64,000 nt of DNA from Amylostereum areolatum (GCA_012932865.1 SAXG01000003.1:1798001-1862000); one strand, 5' to 3'; positions 11,419 through 23,700 are shown, numbered from the stretch's first letter. Made by a program: numbers and translations. Notes: generated from the letters alone by a model not told the origin.

Positions 11419-14400
11419 ATGTCCGCACCTCTGACATCCGACTCCTCAGTACCGGACTCGACGATGTCCAGGTCACCGTCTCCAGAACAACCTATACGGC
11501 GCTCGGCGGTTACATATGGTCGCCGCCACACGTCCAACACAATGACAGTCCCACCGGCCGTCTCGGAAACGAGGAAACGCTCGCTCGATATCGTGCCAGA
11601 CTCTGAAATTGACCGCATGGAGGAAGGGGCGACGACGGATACTTCTAAGGCCTGGCGGGGACACGCTAGCTTCTGACGAGGACTTGGACCGTGAAGGAGA
11701 AGACCAGACACGGATATCCTACAGCTGGAGGAGAGGACTCCTTGCTATCGATGCAATGGACGACGACACAATACCATCGAAGACAACCCAACTACCAAAT
11801 GAAACGCCACTTTCCCCCAGAGCTCGCACGCCTCTCCTTCCTGCAGCCGAGCAAGATTTCATTTCTGGTAGCTCCGTCACAGCACTACCTTCTCTGTCAC
11901 CTGTCCCTTCACCCGCGCCCTCTTTCACCCACACCCCGACCTAAGCGGACGGGTTACAGAAATAGAGTCATTCATTCGTCTCCTTCCCGCCCCGGAGACA
12001 CCGCCGACGAGACTGCCGATTCCTCGCCACCCAATCCTTACCCTATCGGCACGCCACTCAAACGTTCATCTCAAACGCCTCCAACCTCCGACGAAGAGCA
12101 AGAGGGTATGCTTCCCATGTTGTCTAAAGGCAAGGGCAAGAGAACAGAGCGTGCACGGACTGTACCTTCCCTGGAGTTCCAGGATGCCACCTTCGCTTCT
12201 TCGACACGAGGCTCCGCGGAGCCTAAGACAAAGCCGAAAGCAAAGACAAAGGCCAAAGCTCCCAAAATCAAAGTGCGTATCTGAGGATTTTTGTTCCTAC
12301 TTTGTCTGTTCATCGTAGCTTTGTAGGCTCCGACTAAAAAGCAACTACTTGAAGCTCAGAAAGAATCAGCTCGACTTCGCTCAGGACCAGCGTGCCTATG
12401 TTCCTACCACGACCAAGATCCTCACTCCAACTGAACTTTTCGGACGCATGTAAGCTCAATGGCCTGCCCCTTTCTTGAAATCTACACTCGTTTACGCATG
12501 CTGTCCACAGTGGACATCAACTCAAGCAGCAGAAATCTGTTTCATCCTCATCTTCCGACCCCATCCGCGATTTCTCTTCACCTTCCGTCCACGATGAATC
12601 GGACCACGAGCCGTCTGTTGTCGATAGTCGCAGTCCTTCTCCTTTCAAGCCGACCGGTCTCCTGTCTTCCCGCTCAGGCATCCCTTCTGAGAGCTCCCCC
12701 TCCTGCCGACTTACCCAAGTTCGAGTTACCGTTAACTGCCGCCGCAGACTCAGACTCGGATTCCGAAATGCCCAGCGTAGCGGAAATTTTCGCGAGGGAT
12801 ACCCAAGCACGACAGGCCCAATCTAAACAAGAGGCTGCGCGATTGATTAAGCAGCGTGCCCTGGCGCAGCAAACAAATGCCATGCTTTCTTCGTCAACAA
12901 GGCCAGGCGTCCATGGTCATGGACGGTGACGATGACGATGACGACCTCGAGGTGGTGGACGACAACCCGCACGCTGTCGCGCGCGAAGAGGCCGTTGATC
13001 GTCGGACTCGTGTACGCCCTACCTCCGGGAAACAGCGCCAGCTGGAGTTTGCTCTCGGACGCGACAGGGCGTCCAACTGTCATGTCATCTCCTTCAAAGT
13101 CGGGATCCCCCGCAAAAGGGCGTGTATCAAAGGCTCGCCGATGCTGCACGTCCGGTCTTCGCCGAGCAAGGATGGTCGCGCAAAGGGCAAGACCGCAGGG
13201 AAGCCCCTAGCTTCCCTGGCGGAGCTGAACAAGATAATGATCGGGCAGGCGACTCAACAGGCGCGGGCCGTGACTAAGCGTAAGGAAGAAGAATGGATAA
13301 AGCGGGGAGGCTATGTACGGGGACCGCTGGCACCGATCGAAGGTGCTCTTGACGATTGCCTAGAGAAGGCGCTGCAGAACCAGGAGAATAGCGGGGAGCT
13401 TGAGGGGGCTGGCGACGAGGATGAAGATGAGGACGAGGATTACGTTCCGGACTATGCGGCAGGAAGCGGTTCGGACGATGGCGACGCTGAAGGCGACCGC
13501 GGACGAACAGAGGCACGACATGGAAACAGAGACAGTCCACGACGCCGATAATGATGAGAATGAGGAGGACTCAGGCTCTCCAGTACGACTGGCCCGTCGT
13601 CCTCGTCCTCATCATCGACCCAAGGCTCGGGTTGTCGATTCCGATGCAGAAGAATCGGATGAGGAGAACGCACGTCCTTCCACAGCACATCGACCCTCTC
13701 CCTCCCCTCCCCCGGTCATGCACCGTCTGTCTCCCCTTCGCTTCACTCAGGACGACCTTGCAGGTGACGCAGACCCGGAGAATGACGCAGAACTAGGAAA
13801 TGACACCGATAAAGAGAACATTTCCGGGAGAATGTACGATTGGAGCGAGAACAAGGAAAACACGGTTGTCCCGCGCCATGCCGTCGCCAGCACTGGGGAA
13901 GGCAGTTTCTTGTCCGAACTCGTGCAGAGCGCTCAACGTGGGGCGACTCTGAACTCACCTACAGGAGAGGAGCCGAGAAGCCCGTTCAAGGAGCTCGTCG
14001 CCCCTTCAGGCGACTTGGATGACCCGTTCGCTGATGCCAGCCCGCCGAAGGCCTCCAGGTTGGCGTCCCCTCTTCCGTCGTTGCAGCCCGCGTTTGGTGC
14101 GAGGGGAGGGGGAAGTCTGTCCGCGTTCTTTGATGACGACGAGGATACGCTCCCCGTCCCGGGTGCACCGTCACAAGGTTCGCCAAGAGCATTGGACTTG
14201 CTTGGTTCCTTCGACGACGAATTCGAAGTCGGGACTATGAAACCGAAGGCCACGCAATCCTTGGGAGGGATGAACTTTGGCGGCGGGTTGGCAGCTGCGT
14301 TCGAAGGCACCCAGGTTTGTCGCTTGGTTTCCCAGCTCGACATCTTATCGTTCTGACGGCACCTACCCCAACAGGACGATGTTGGATTCGACGCCCTACG

Positions 14401-16184
14401 GAAAGGCAATACGGAGTTTTCGTTGACCTTCGATGAGAATAATTTGGCTCCTGCGCTTGAAGTGTCTGGTACGTTGGTACAGAAAGCCGACCAGATCTTT
14501 GAGAAAGAGCAAGAATACATTCTCGAGGCGGATAAACCTGCTCCAAAGCAGAAGCCAGAGCTTTACGTGAATGACTACGGGTACGTTTCCAATTTTACTT
14601 CACTGCCCGGTCAAATTTGACGAGGTTGTGGTAGGTTTCTTACTCAGACCCGTCCGAACGTGGAGAACCCTGAGATCTATCGTCCTTCGCCCAGTCAACG
14701 TCCCAGTTTCTTCAGCACGCAGACTCCCCGGTGGGCGAAGCTCTCGCAGATAGTCCCGAAGTCCTACTTCAGGGAGGAAACCCCTAGGCGTGCTCTCGCA
14801 GTCATTCGAGGGTGATCTGGAGACACCCTCGCGTCAGCCCCCACGCCGTCTCCGCCGCAAAGCCTCGCCAAGCATGTCGGAAGGCGGTTATCGTTCGTCC
14901 CCCTCTCCATCCCCGTCACCATCTGCCTTGCGCGCGAAGAAAAACGCGTTCGACACGCTTAACGCTGGCGCTCGCCGTACGGAGAAGCAAGCAAAGAAGA
15001 AGCTGGAGCGGTCTGAGTTCATCGAGGGAGAGGCGGTCGAGTCTGACGAGGACGATATGTTTGGATTCGGGGACCGAAGGGCGAGGAAGGGCGGTGAGGA
15101 AGAGGAGGACGATGATGATGGAGACAAGGTCGTCGAGAACCTGGTGGATGACGCTGATATGAGTGAAGATGTCATCGGGCGGGATTTGGTCCTTGAGAAG
15201 GTTCAGTGAGTGGTCTTTCCCGGATGCGACAGACGGTATCTAACTATATTACAGGGAACATCAAGCCGAGGACGACGCCGCAATGGAGAAGATCGCGCGC
15301 GACGCCGTCGAAGGCAAGTTACGCTCCAAGCGGCGCGGGCACGGTGTCGGTATGGACGGCGACTCGTCGGATGAGGACGACGACTATGCAAGGGAAGCTT
15401 CGACGCCAGCAGAAGAAGCGTAAGATCGACGGGGACAACTTGGAGGACCTTGGCAAGCACAAAGAGACCGCAGCGTTCCACGCGACGTACTACCACGGCT
15501 TGATCGACGAGGGTGACGAGTTCAAGCATCTTCAGCAGGGCGACCCGATGGATGAGGACGAGGATGGAGAGAACGCGGGGCCACGGGAGGCAGTGTCGAT
15601 CGGGGAGATCACGAGGAGGGCAAGGGAGCTGGCGCAGGAGATGCGGGTAGGTGTCATTCTTCGACCATTGTGTTTCCTTGCTGAACAATATGCAATTGTG
15701 AAGGCTCACGAGGAGATCGACCCCGAGGACGTGTCCTGGGTGGAGAAGGATGCCGACTCGGACGAGGAGCATTCGAGCAAGCTTCGCGTCCGCTTTGCTG
15801 CGCCGTCGAACCCCGCCCAACGGCGCGCAGCCCAAGACTCGGACTTCCTCTTCGTACGTTCCTGCCTTTTTTATTCCGACGTCGTGGTTCTGACCGAAAA
15901 TATGTCTGTAGCATGGCGAACCAGACAACGAGCAAGACCGATTGCGCATGCTAGCTTGGCAGAAGACGAACGCGGAGAACGGCGGCAGCAGTGCTGCTGG
16001 TTTCGGTGGCTCCGGTGGCTCGGTTACTGGCCTTGGGAGACAGACGAAGGCGAAGACGGCCGCGCGGAGAGTGACAGCAAAGGGGGGTGCGAGTGAGGCG
16101 CGACCGGGGCGAGCGCAGGCCGTGCGGAAGGAAGCGAGCATATTGGCGTCAGTGGGAGATCGGAGAAGTCGGTTTGGAAACTAG
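11419..16184 (+). CDS. mrc1: Mrc1/claspin-like replication checkpoint mediator
   Basis: The roughly 1,450-residue protein is Ser/Asp/Glu-rich with conserved Mrc1 blocks in order. They are TKKQLLEAQKESARLR (about 12,335) with DQRAYVPTTTKILTP; SVAEIFARDTQARQAQ (12,780); a long acidic middle with SQ/TQ sites; FLTQTRPNVENPEIY (14,640); KKLERSEFIEGEAVESDEDD (14,998), start of the Mrc1-like domain; KKRKIDGDNLEDLGKHKETAAF (15,415); and EIDPEDVSWVEKDADSDEEH (15,715). Mrc1 travels with the fork and relays Mec1/ATR signals to the Rad53/Cds1 kinase. Clear introns include 12273-12326 and those following 14,310, 15,208, 15,645 and 15,855. At least five one-base frame breaks are needed, for example GG at 12384, the C run at 12696-12700 and GGG at 15392. 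Codon quality continues in the new frame each time, so I favour sequence error over decay. Confidence 0.85.
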
Positions 16185-16801
16185 TAGTAGGACGCGGTGC
16201 TCGGACACGACAATGCTAACTTATCTCGTTTTGTTATCTCATTATGCATATGCGCCCCGTACTTGTTGTTTTGCAGTAGCCTTATGTGTATCCTTCATTC
16301 TATTACCGCGTTCACGGGCGATTTGTTCACGTTCATGCATAGGGAACATCTGACTTCGTTTGTGGACAGGTCTAGATACAATCCTTGTTATATTTCTTCT
16401 CGCGATGTAATCATGCAATCTCTGGGTATGAACCAAGCAACAGGCAAAAGGAACGAACACGCCACTAAATCAAGAACCTCCACGGCGACGGTTTCAACAG
16501 AATGACAACAACGCGATATCCCGGTACATAACGATGGGGTGCGACGGAAGAAATAGTGTCTCGTGTAAAGCGGAAGAGAAAGGCTCCGCTGGGTCGAAAT
16601 AGTACCCAAACGTGCGCGAGAACAGACGCGCGAACGAAGAGGAGAAGAGGTACGATTTGGGTATCGAAGGCGAATAAATAGCGGAGGATACGGACACGGA
16701 GAACCGGGGAGAGAGGGCGGGGTATTGCGGGGCTGGTGTGAGAAGGGTGTGAGAAAGTGAGATGATGCAAGTGGTAGCGCAGGGTAGTTGAATAGCGAAG
16801 A
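16185..16801. other. Intergenic, mrc1 3' flank
   Basis: No supported gene. It contains the mrc1 3' UTR and the 3' flank of the minus-strand hypothetical gene. Overlapping frames on the minus strand have low-complexity composition and no domain. Confidence 0.35.
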
Positions 16802-17530
16802 TTAAGGGTGGGCTAGAAGACTCGGTATGGGCGGGGGCACGACGGTGTTGGGACCGGGGTTCAATGGTAGACCTTTCCGAAGCTGCGCGACATGCGCATC
16901 CAGGACAGCGCCACGGGGCGTGGACGGGGTGTCGGGAGAGCGTATGCGCGAGGGAGCGCGCGCACGGGGGTCGGTGCACGACGTTGTTTTCGGGCGTTGT
17001 TCTGGTTGAGCTGGGATAAAGGGTGATGATGAGGAGGCTGTGGACGGGCAGGGGCGGGGTGTAATACCTTGTGGCGAAGCATGATCAACTTGGCCATACA
17101 CGCCGGCGGGCCACTTTCTCGGAAGGGATTTCCTATGGGAAAGGTCGTGTGAGCGGGGCGAGGACGCTGTGTGGAGAGGCAGAGGATACGCACGAGCAGC
17201 GACGACGGCGAGACCGAGTTCGTGAGCATCGGCAGGCTCGTCGATGGCCATGAGAGAAAGCCATACGGAAGGAATACGAAGACAGAGGAGGACGAAGGCG
17301 GCGACGAGGGTCGCGAGGAACATAACGAACATGGCTAAGAGTCGTGGGGTTGGGAAGAGGGATAACTTAGGGATGTTCGTGGAGCTTGTATGCTCTTCGT
17401 GCTTGGTCGTGCACAGCGACGCCGCGGGGCGGACGCGCGGTCGGGGGTCGATGGGGGTCGGGAAGAAAGACCTGGGAAAGATGGGACCGCCGACGAGCGC
17501 GTTGGGGAGAACGATGTACACCAGAATCAC
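16802..17530 (-). CDS. Hypothetical protein with one membrane segment
   Basis: A 242-residue open frame. Around residues 66-92 it has a strong hydrophobic stretch (AMFVMFLATLVAAFVLLCLR), followed by a short region that looks conserved-coding (SLMAIDEPADAHELGLAVVAARAYPLP) and then a Pro/Ser/Arg-rich tail. The start may be the internal methionine just before the membrane segment, giving about 176 residues. I recognise no family. The hydrophobic segment would suit a single-pass or signal-anchored protein. It could also be a fortuitous open frame in GC-rich DNA, since the tail is low complexity. Confidence 0.35.
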   Translation of the reverse strand: MILVYIVLPNALVGGPIFPRSFFPTPIDPRPRVRPAASLCTTKHEEHTSSTNIPKLSLFPTPRLLAMFVMFLATLVAAFVLLCLRIPSVWLSLMAIDEPADAHELGLAVVAARAYPLPLHTASSPRSHDLSHRKSLPRKWPAGVYGQVDHASPQGITPRPCPSTASSSSPFIPAQPEQRPKTTSCTDPRARAPSRIRSPDTPSTPRGAVLDAHVAQLRKGLPLNPGPNTVVPPPIPSLLAHP

Positions 17531-17834
17531 CGCCCGATCACGTCAGCGTGATTGATTTCCCGCCTTGGCCGACCCGACGCCCGTCCCGCCGTCCTCCGTG
17601 AACTTACGTGACCCACTCTCTCTTCCCTCGGTCTTTTCTGCCACTGGTGACGCAACTGCCAATTGCCAACTTGAATCGGTACGCGATATGTCGCAAGTAC
17701 GTCCCTCACCGAACGAACCCCCATCGTTCCACCCCACAACAGTAAAATCATCGTCATCATCGACATCTTATTCCCAAATCGTAACCACGTAAGTACGTAC
17801 AGGTGCGTGATACAAATACATCCAAAGCAAGCAT
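17531..17834. other. Intergenic
   Basis: This is the 3' flank of the glycosidase gene and the 5' side of the hypothetical membrane-protein gene. I see nothing else that can be supported. Confidence 0.35.
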
Positions 17835-19471
17835 TCAACAACATAGACCCGCGAAGAAAACATACATTCCGAAACCCATCGCAGCGAGGAGAGCCTGCTC
17901 TCGCCCCGGGTGCAATCGAAGCCCCACGTCCTCCAGCATCTCCGCGACCACCTGATTGGTCTGCGTCGCCGACCAAGCATCCACCGCCGCCTCCAGCATC
18001 AGCACAAACGACTGCCCCTCAGGGCTCGCCGCCCCAGCTGCACTCGCCGAGCTGAACGTCAGCGGATCGACCGTGTTCCAGAGGTACCCAGACGCGTCGA
18101 TGTTGCTCTGGACCAGACGATAGGCTTCGGCCGCTGCCGCGGTGTGCGCTGTTGTGTTTGTGACCGTGGCGAAACGGAACGAGGTCGCGGCGAGCAGAGC
18201 GGTGGAGGACGTGTCCAGAAACGTGACGGAGGCATCCTGGTCGACATAGTTCAAGAGCGAACCATCGGCTTGCTAGAATTGGCGCCAGCGTTACACGAAA
18301 CGCTAGCCAATCGGAGGGACTGTGCACGTACTTGGTGAGACCACACGCCGGAGAGCGTCTCGTTGATCCAACCAGTCAAGGAGCTCTGCTCTGAACTGAA
18401 ATCGATCCCAGTTGCTGCCGAGTATAACGATACGGTCATGAGAACACGCAGCATGCCTGCTGCAGCCCACCCGTTGCCTGTATCACACCGTCAGCGATTC
18501 GATTCATCGAAGGACCGATCGATGTATATCTCACCAGTCGCCCAATGGTTCGTATCTTGCCAGTCACCGAGCGCGACGTGCCGCCACAACCCTGCATTCT
18601 GGTCGAAAAGCGCGTCGCGGTATAGCGAGCTTTGGTTCACAGCTTCGCGGACGAGGTAGGTACCGTAGTCTCCGCCTATCAGTGCACCGTAATAGGCGAT
18701 GAAGGGTGGGGCCATGTACATGAAATCCGCCCTACATGTCTGTTACGCGGTGCAAATATCGTGCGCATGTAGCAAGAACTCACCATAGCTGGGCTTGGTC
18801 TGTCCGGTGCGAGATCGCACCGGAGGGAGCGCGTGGGGCCGTGTAGAGCAAGTAGTTGAGTTGTTCAGATGCCGCTGAAGAGTAAGCTGCATCGCCGTAT
18901 GTCCAGTTGGCGAGGAGGACAACGCTACCAAGACCTGGCGTATTGGGTCAGATACGGATACAGTTGGAGGGCCGGGGAACGTACTGGCAGGGATCGCCCA
19001 CAGCGCCGTCTCCGTCCACGAGTGTGGTGAGATTGGTCGGCTTTGATGCTACCACACTGTATACATGCGGAGAGAAAAAGGATCAGTATTCTGTTCTGTG
19101 CGTGGATAAGTATGGAATGAAGACGTACGTGGTAGCGATATTGAGCACCTCCTGAGGTGCGACGTCCGGCGTTGAATAGACGGGAGGAGGGAGTGCATTA
19201 TCCCCAAAAACAGGACAGAGAAGAATAGTCGAGCTCGAGCAGAGCCTCGGCGAGCGTTCCCAGTTCCCAGCTTCGGTCCACATATCGTTAGCTCATTCTG
19301 CTTTTAGCTCATTCAAAGTGTAACTTACCTGCGCGTCGCGATGTTGATTGCGATGGTCCTCACCAGCGAGATATCCGCAATATCGCGAGCGTGCAAAGTT
19401 CGTGAGGGCAACTGAACAACTGCCGCCGTCGCTGTGCTTGCGACGGTGAGGAGCGAGAGGGAAATACGCAT
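17835..19471 (-). CDS. Secreted six-hairpin glycosidase (GH88/GH105-like)
   Basis: The product starts MRISLSLLTVASTATA, a clear signal peptide. First exons: 19471-19329, 19270-19129 and from 19056. Further exons carry LGSVVLLANWTYGDAAYSSA, MYMAPPFIAYYGALIGGDYG, GLWRHVALGDWQDTNHWATG joined to NGWAAAGMLRVLMT, and SPEGQSFVLMLEAAVDAW. The W-x-T-GNGW block and repeated helical pairs match the six-hairpin (alpha/alpha)6 glycosidases, of which GH88/GH105 unsaturated-uronyl hydrolases are the best characterised. Substrate and catalytic Asp cannot be assigned from sight alone. Length is about 410 residues, usual for the fold. Two one-base breaks at homopolymers interrupt the frame: T5 near 19210 (LSxFGDNALPP) and CCC near 18993 (GDPASLGSVV). 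Each is cured by dropping one base, which points to sequence error. It is secreted and probably acts on plant polysaccharide. Confidence 0.75.
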
Positions 19472-19924
19472 GTAAAACCAGCGAGGGGAGCGCGACTGCG
19501 CATGGCCGCCCAGCGCGTTGCTTTATATGAGGACTCACCGAGGCATTCAAGTCGCGATCGCGAATTTCTTGGGAAGGGCGACAGGGTCCGGGTCTTTCGC
19601 AAGCAGAAGTCCATCGGGTGGAGTGAAGATGCGCAACTCAAGTCGGAGGCGAATCGAGATTTTGTCCCGCGTCTAGACATTTGCCGCTGTCGGACCAGTG
19701 TCGGTTGATAGCTGATCGCTTTTCGACGGTCTTGCTTTTCTCATATGTAGGTCGGTGGCGAGACAGAGGAGACATAGTACGTCAATGACACGGGGGCAAA
19801 GTTTGCTTCCGCAGAGCAAAGAGGAGAGGAAAGCTCGAAAATGGCTCCGCGTCTGACCAGAAAATATCTGGCGCCGTCGATTTGCCGTCGATTGCAAACA
19901 ACGAAGGCGGCTACTGCGCCCCCT
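19472..19924. other. Intergenic between glycosidase and U2 copy 2
   Basis: No gene is supported. The left half is the glycosidase promoter (-) and the right half the upstream flank of U2 copy 2 (+). Confidence 0.4.
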
Positions 19925-19953
19925 TGGTCCGTGCACTTTCTCCAGGCTATAAA
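19925..19953 (+). promoter_or_regulatory. U2 copy 2 promoter: upstream element plus TATA
   Basis: TGGTCCGTGC lies at 19925-19934, 51 bases before the inferred U2 start. TATAAA lies at 19948-19953, 28 bases before it. The same two motifs stand at the same distances in front of U2 copy 1, where the intervening bases differ at several positions. Confidence 0.65.
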
Positions 19954-19954
19954 G

Positions 19955-20249
19955 TCCACCGTCGCCACTGACGGAAATCTTCACCACTCTGGCCTTTTGG
20001 CTTAGATCAAGTGTAGTATCTGTTCTTAATAGTTTAACCACTATTATGGGGGCACCGCCCCCATTATTGGTTATCTTATTTTTGCCGCCCTTGCGCCTTG
20101 GGCTCTGCTTGCAACCCGGGGTCGGGATGACCTTGCCGTTGCACTACTGGCATGTGTCGTCGGGGGATCACTCTTCCTTTCTTTTGCTGTTCTTGCTATC
20201 ATTCGTCTTTTGGCGGATGCTTGGGAGCAGCAAACGATTTCGGAAGTTT
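19955..20249. repeat. Inverted repeat arm B containing U2 copy 2
   Basis: Reverse-complement partner of 10423-10717. Identity begins about 20 bases before the U2 start and runs to CGATTTCGGAAG near 20249, after which the two copies diverge. Confidence 0.85.
19976..20165 (+). ncRNA. U2 spliceosomal snRNA, copy 2
   Basis: The same elements as copy 1, read directly on the plus strand. CCTTTTGGCTTAGATC is at about 19994, the branch-pairing GTAGTA at 20013-20018, stem IIa in AATAGTTTAACCACTATT, stem IIb GGGGGCACCGCCCCC, the Sm-like ATTTTTG at 20078-20084, and a 3' hairpin with GCC...GGC closing a GTTGCACTAC loop near 20140. The sequence is identical to copy 1 across the whole inferred RNA. Ends are inferred. 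The gene diverges from copy 1, with a 9.3-kb interval holding mrc1 and the glycosidase. Confidence 0.93.
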
Positions 20250-20757
20250 GGTTACCTTGGGTTTGGGCTGTAGTCTCTAGTACCTACTATACTTGATTTT
20301 ATGGTTTCGGTTGATGCAATCACAGTAACGTGCTCTACAATGCGTTCCCGAAATGAAGTTTCACCGTTGGGGATGAACGTTGACAGAACGTGCAAGTTAT
20401 GATGTTGATGTCTTCTGGACGAGGAGGCCGAAGTGATTTGAGCGGACTCAGGACTGTGGTCCTTGAAATTTGAGATTAACTGGAGGACGTGTTGGTCTCG
20501 TGATACGGACTTAACCTCCCGTGACCTGAAAATAATCAATTTGTCCTTTGTTTCCAAATGGGTGTGGCGGCTCGGCTTGGACTTCACGCCCAACGCGTCT
20601 CGTTGGCGCACCACCACCACCACCACCACCGCCTCTCATCCTCATCGCTGCACTGCCGGAGAGCACTCTTCATCCTCTCTCATCCTCTTCCTCACAAACA
20701 ACTGCTACTGGTCGTCGACTCGTACATCAATCCGTCCTTTCCCGACGACGCTAGCAG
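20250..20757. other. Intergenic between U2 copy 2 and tho2
   Basis: No coding region is supported. A (CAC)n-like tract at about 20611-20632 and pyrimidine-rich sequence lie in the tho2 promoter/leader. Confidence 0.35.
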
Positions 20758-23700
20758 ATGGAGGCCGTCGCCAAGGTTCGCGGCTTTCTCACAACATGGA
20801 GCAGTACAGGGCAGCAAGACTGGTGCGTGGCCCCGACCAACTTCACAATATGTGTCGTATTGAGCATCCTTCAGCCGGAAATTTCTGACGTCGCTGCACT
20901 CCAATCCCGTTGATCCCAAAGCGTCGAACGCATTGGCGACGGCGCATCATGCCCTCCTGTCAGCCACGCTCACAACATGGCCATCGGGGAGTAGACTAGG
21001 AATCAACGCCTTTGTCGTATTTATGCAGTCTCTACTGCACGCCTTTCCATCCTCGTCACACGACGCCTCCCCGCCCGCGTCTAACGCCCACGCGCTCAGC
21101 GAATATCTCGTGGATGCGCTTCTGGGCTCTAGATGCACAACTCGAGGAGGTCCTCGGAGACACGAAATCGTCTTCAGGCCAGGACGGCGCCTCATCTTCG
21201 CTTGCGAAGTCGAGGGACAATACGGAAGCGGACAAGGCAATGCTAGTGGAGCTGGTAAGACAGCTTCTGGTACGTTGGTTTTCCTCTGTGGCGCGTTCAT
21301 TTCTGACTTGAGGATGACATAGCGAGTTGGGATCTTGGATCCTGGGATGTGCCGAGAACGCTTGGATATGGCCCTCGTCGCGAGCGCCGGTCTCATCAAC
21401 GACAAGCCAAATTTTGACAGGAGAGAAGTTCGCGCGAGAACAGGACTATTGTGCGTATTCTACGCATTACAAAGCACACCATGGAGGTCTTACCAGGATG
21501 CGCATCCAGTTACAAGCAGAACAAGTTTAACCTGCTCCGCGAGCAGTCGGAAGGCTTCTCGAAGCTCATCACGGAAATTACGAGCGCGCTTCCACCTCCC
21601 CACTCCACCTCGTCTGGTCGTCCTACCGAGTCAAAGGAGGCCATGTTGGCGCGCGTGCAGCCGGTGTGGGAGCACGTTGTGAGCCTCATTGGCCACTTCG
21701 ATCTCGATCCCAATCGGGCGTTGGACGTCATTTTGGATGTCTTTTCCGTCCACATGGCAGCGCATTGGAGTTTCTTCCTTGCTCTCTTAAGTCTGTCTCC
21801 GTGGAAGGGAGATAGTGGTGCATTCACGTGGACGACGCATGAAGAGGGAGAACCTTCTGTATCGCCAGTGGAGTCAGAACAATATCGCGGGAAGACCTTG
21901 GACGAGGTTCTGTCCTTAGCGGAAGGCTCTGCGGCACGGGTCCCGTCGACGGCGACACCAACGCCGGGTGCAAAAGTCATGGCGCAGGTCCTCGGATTCA
22001 AGTTTCGACATTACCAGGTGCGCCCCCAGGCCATGCCCGCTTTGCATTCTAGCTCAATTGTTCACATCAGTCACCGGATGTCACCGAGTCGACTCCTCGA
22101 CAACTGGATTTAATGGCGGCGCTATTGATTCGTGAAAACTTTATCGCCCTCGAAGACCTGTATCCCCACCTTTCCCCGAGTGACGAGGACATGGAAGAGA
22201 AAGAGCACAAGGCGTATCTGGCGTCCGTGGATAGTCGCATAGTTGCTGCGAAGATAAGTCAACTCGCAATGGCCGCTCCCCTTGAATCTGCGTCTGCAGG
22301 CAGCAAACCCCGACCCCCAGCTGCGACGGAGCCGAAAGTGACCACGCCGGAGGTCAAGGTCACGCCCAACCAAAAGCTCGGCCTCCTCACCGCACTGCTC
22401 TCCCTCGGGGCTCTCCGCCCCGCGTTTGCGATATTATCCAAGTTCCCGTGGATGACAGACGCCCACCCCGAGATCGCGGATTTGCTGATCCGCGTGTTGA
22501 AGTATTCCGTGACCACTCTGTACGAAACGAAGGTCCCCCACAAGGAACGAAACACATCATACACCCAACCTCGCACGCGGTATGGTGCGGCCGGCGTCTT
22601 GCCTCCTCCCGTAAGGAAACCGACCTTGACGTTGTGGGCGCCGACTCCTCCCTGCACGAGTGCGCTGGAATACGTGTACTTCTTCCCCAATTGGACCGAA
22701 AGAGTGCCGACGTGCTCAACTCTGGACGATCTGATGGACGTGGTGGAGCCAATCATGCGCTTCGTTGGGCTGCATGTCTCGAGGGACACATTGTTTTTAA
22801 CAAAGCTCCTGCGCTTGAGCAAACAGCACTTCCAGCCGGCGGTAAGCGTAACTCTGTGGTATCTAGGCGTTGGTTTTGTATTCTAATGCGCATGATCAGG
22901 TCGTTGTGGATCCGATCACGAAGAAGCCCACTCACGTCGACCATGAACATCCTATCTCCATGTTCTGGATGAGGATCCTGCGCCAGTGCCTGCTCCCCGC
23001 CCTCCCTCTCATCCGCGGCAATGCAGTGTGCACCGTCGAGATCTGGAACATCGTTCGACAGTTCGAAACTACAATTCGCTGGCGACTCTACGGCGAATGG
23101 AAGTCGCATATATACCAGTCGCATCCAGAGCTCCGGGTCCGCGCGGTACAAGCGGATCGTGAGTCGAAGGGCATCCTCCGGAGGCTATCGCATAATTCAA
23201 TCGACACACTCTCGGGAACCGTTGCGAAGCTCGCCCATAGCAATCCCTGCATCTTCTTTGCGAACGCGGTCAACCAGATTATGGCGTACGACAATCTGGC
23301 CGGTGTCGTCATCCAGGCGCTGCGCTATGTGACGAACATGGGCTTCGACGTATTGGTTTACATCATCTTGGATGCTTTGGCAAATCCGCACAAGGACCGA
23401 GTGAAGGACGATGGGGTGAACACCTCCGACTGGCTGCAGAGTGAGCAAACTGGTTTCCTCTGATCGACATTTCAGACGTTGACCTGTGTGCAGGTCTCGC
23501 GTCATTCACAGGCATGCTCTTCCGTCGCTACAGTGCGGATCTCACCCCGCTGCTCAAATACGTCGTACACCAACTCTACAACGGGCAGACAACGGAGATC
23601 ATCGTTCTGCGCGAACTCATCTGGAAGATGGCCGGTATTGAGCCGCTGCCCAGCCTGTCGGACCCACAGATCGCCGCTATGGCGGGGGGTCCCGCCTTGC

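Noticed and set aside
15203..16141. 312-codon minus-strand frame antisense to mrc1
   Set aside because: It overlaps conserved Mrc1 coding sequence and has no domain. High GC content keeps antisense frames open.
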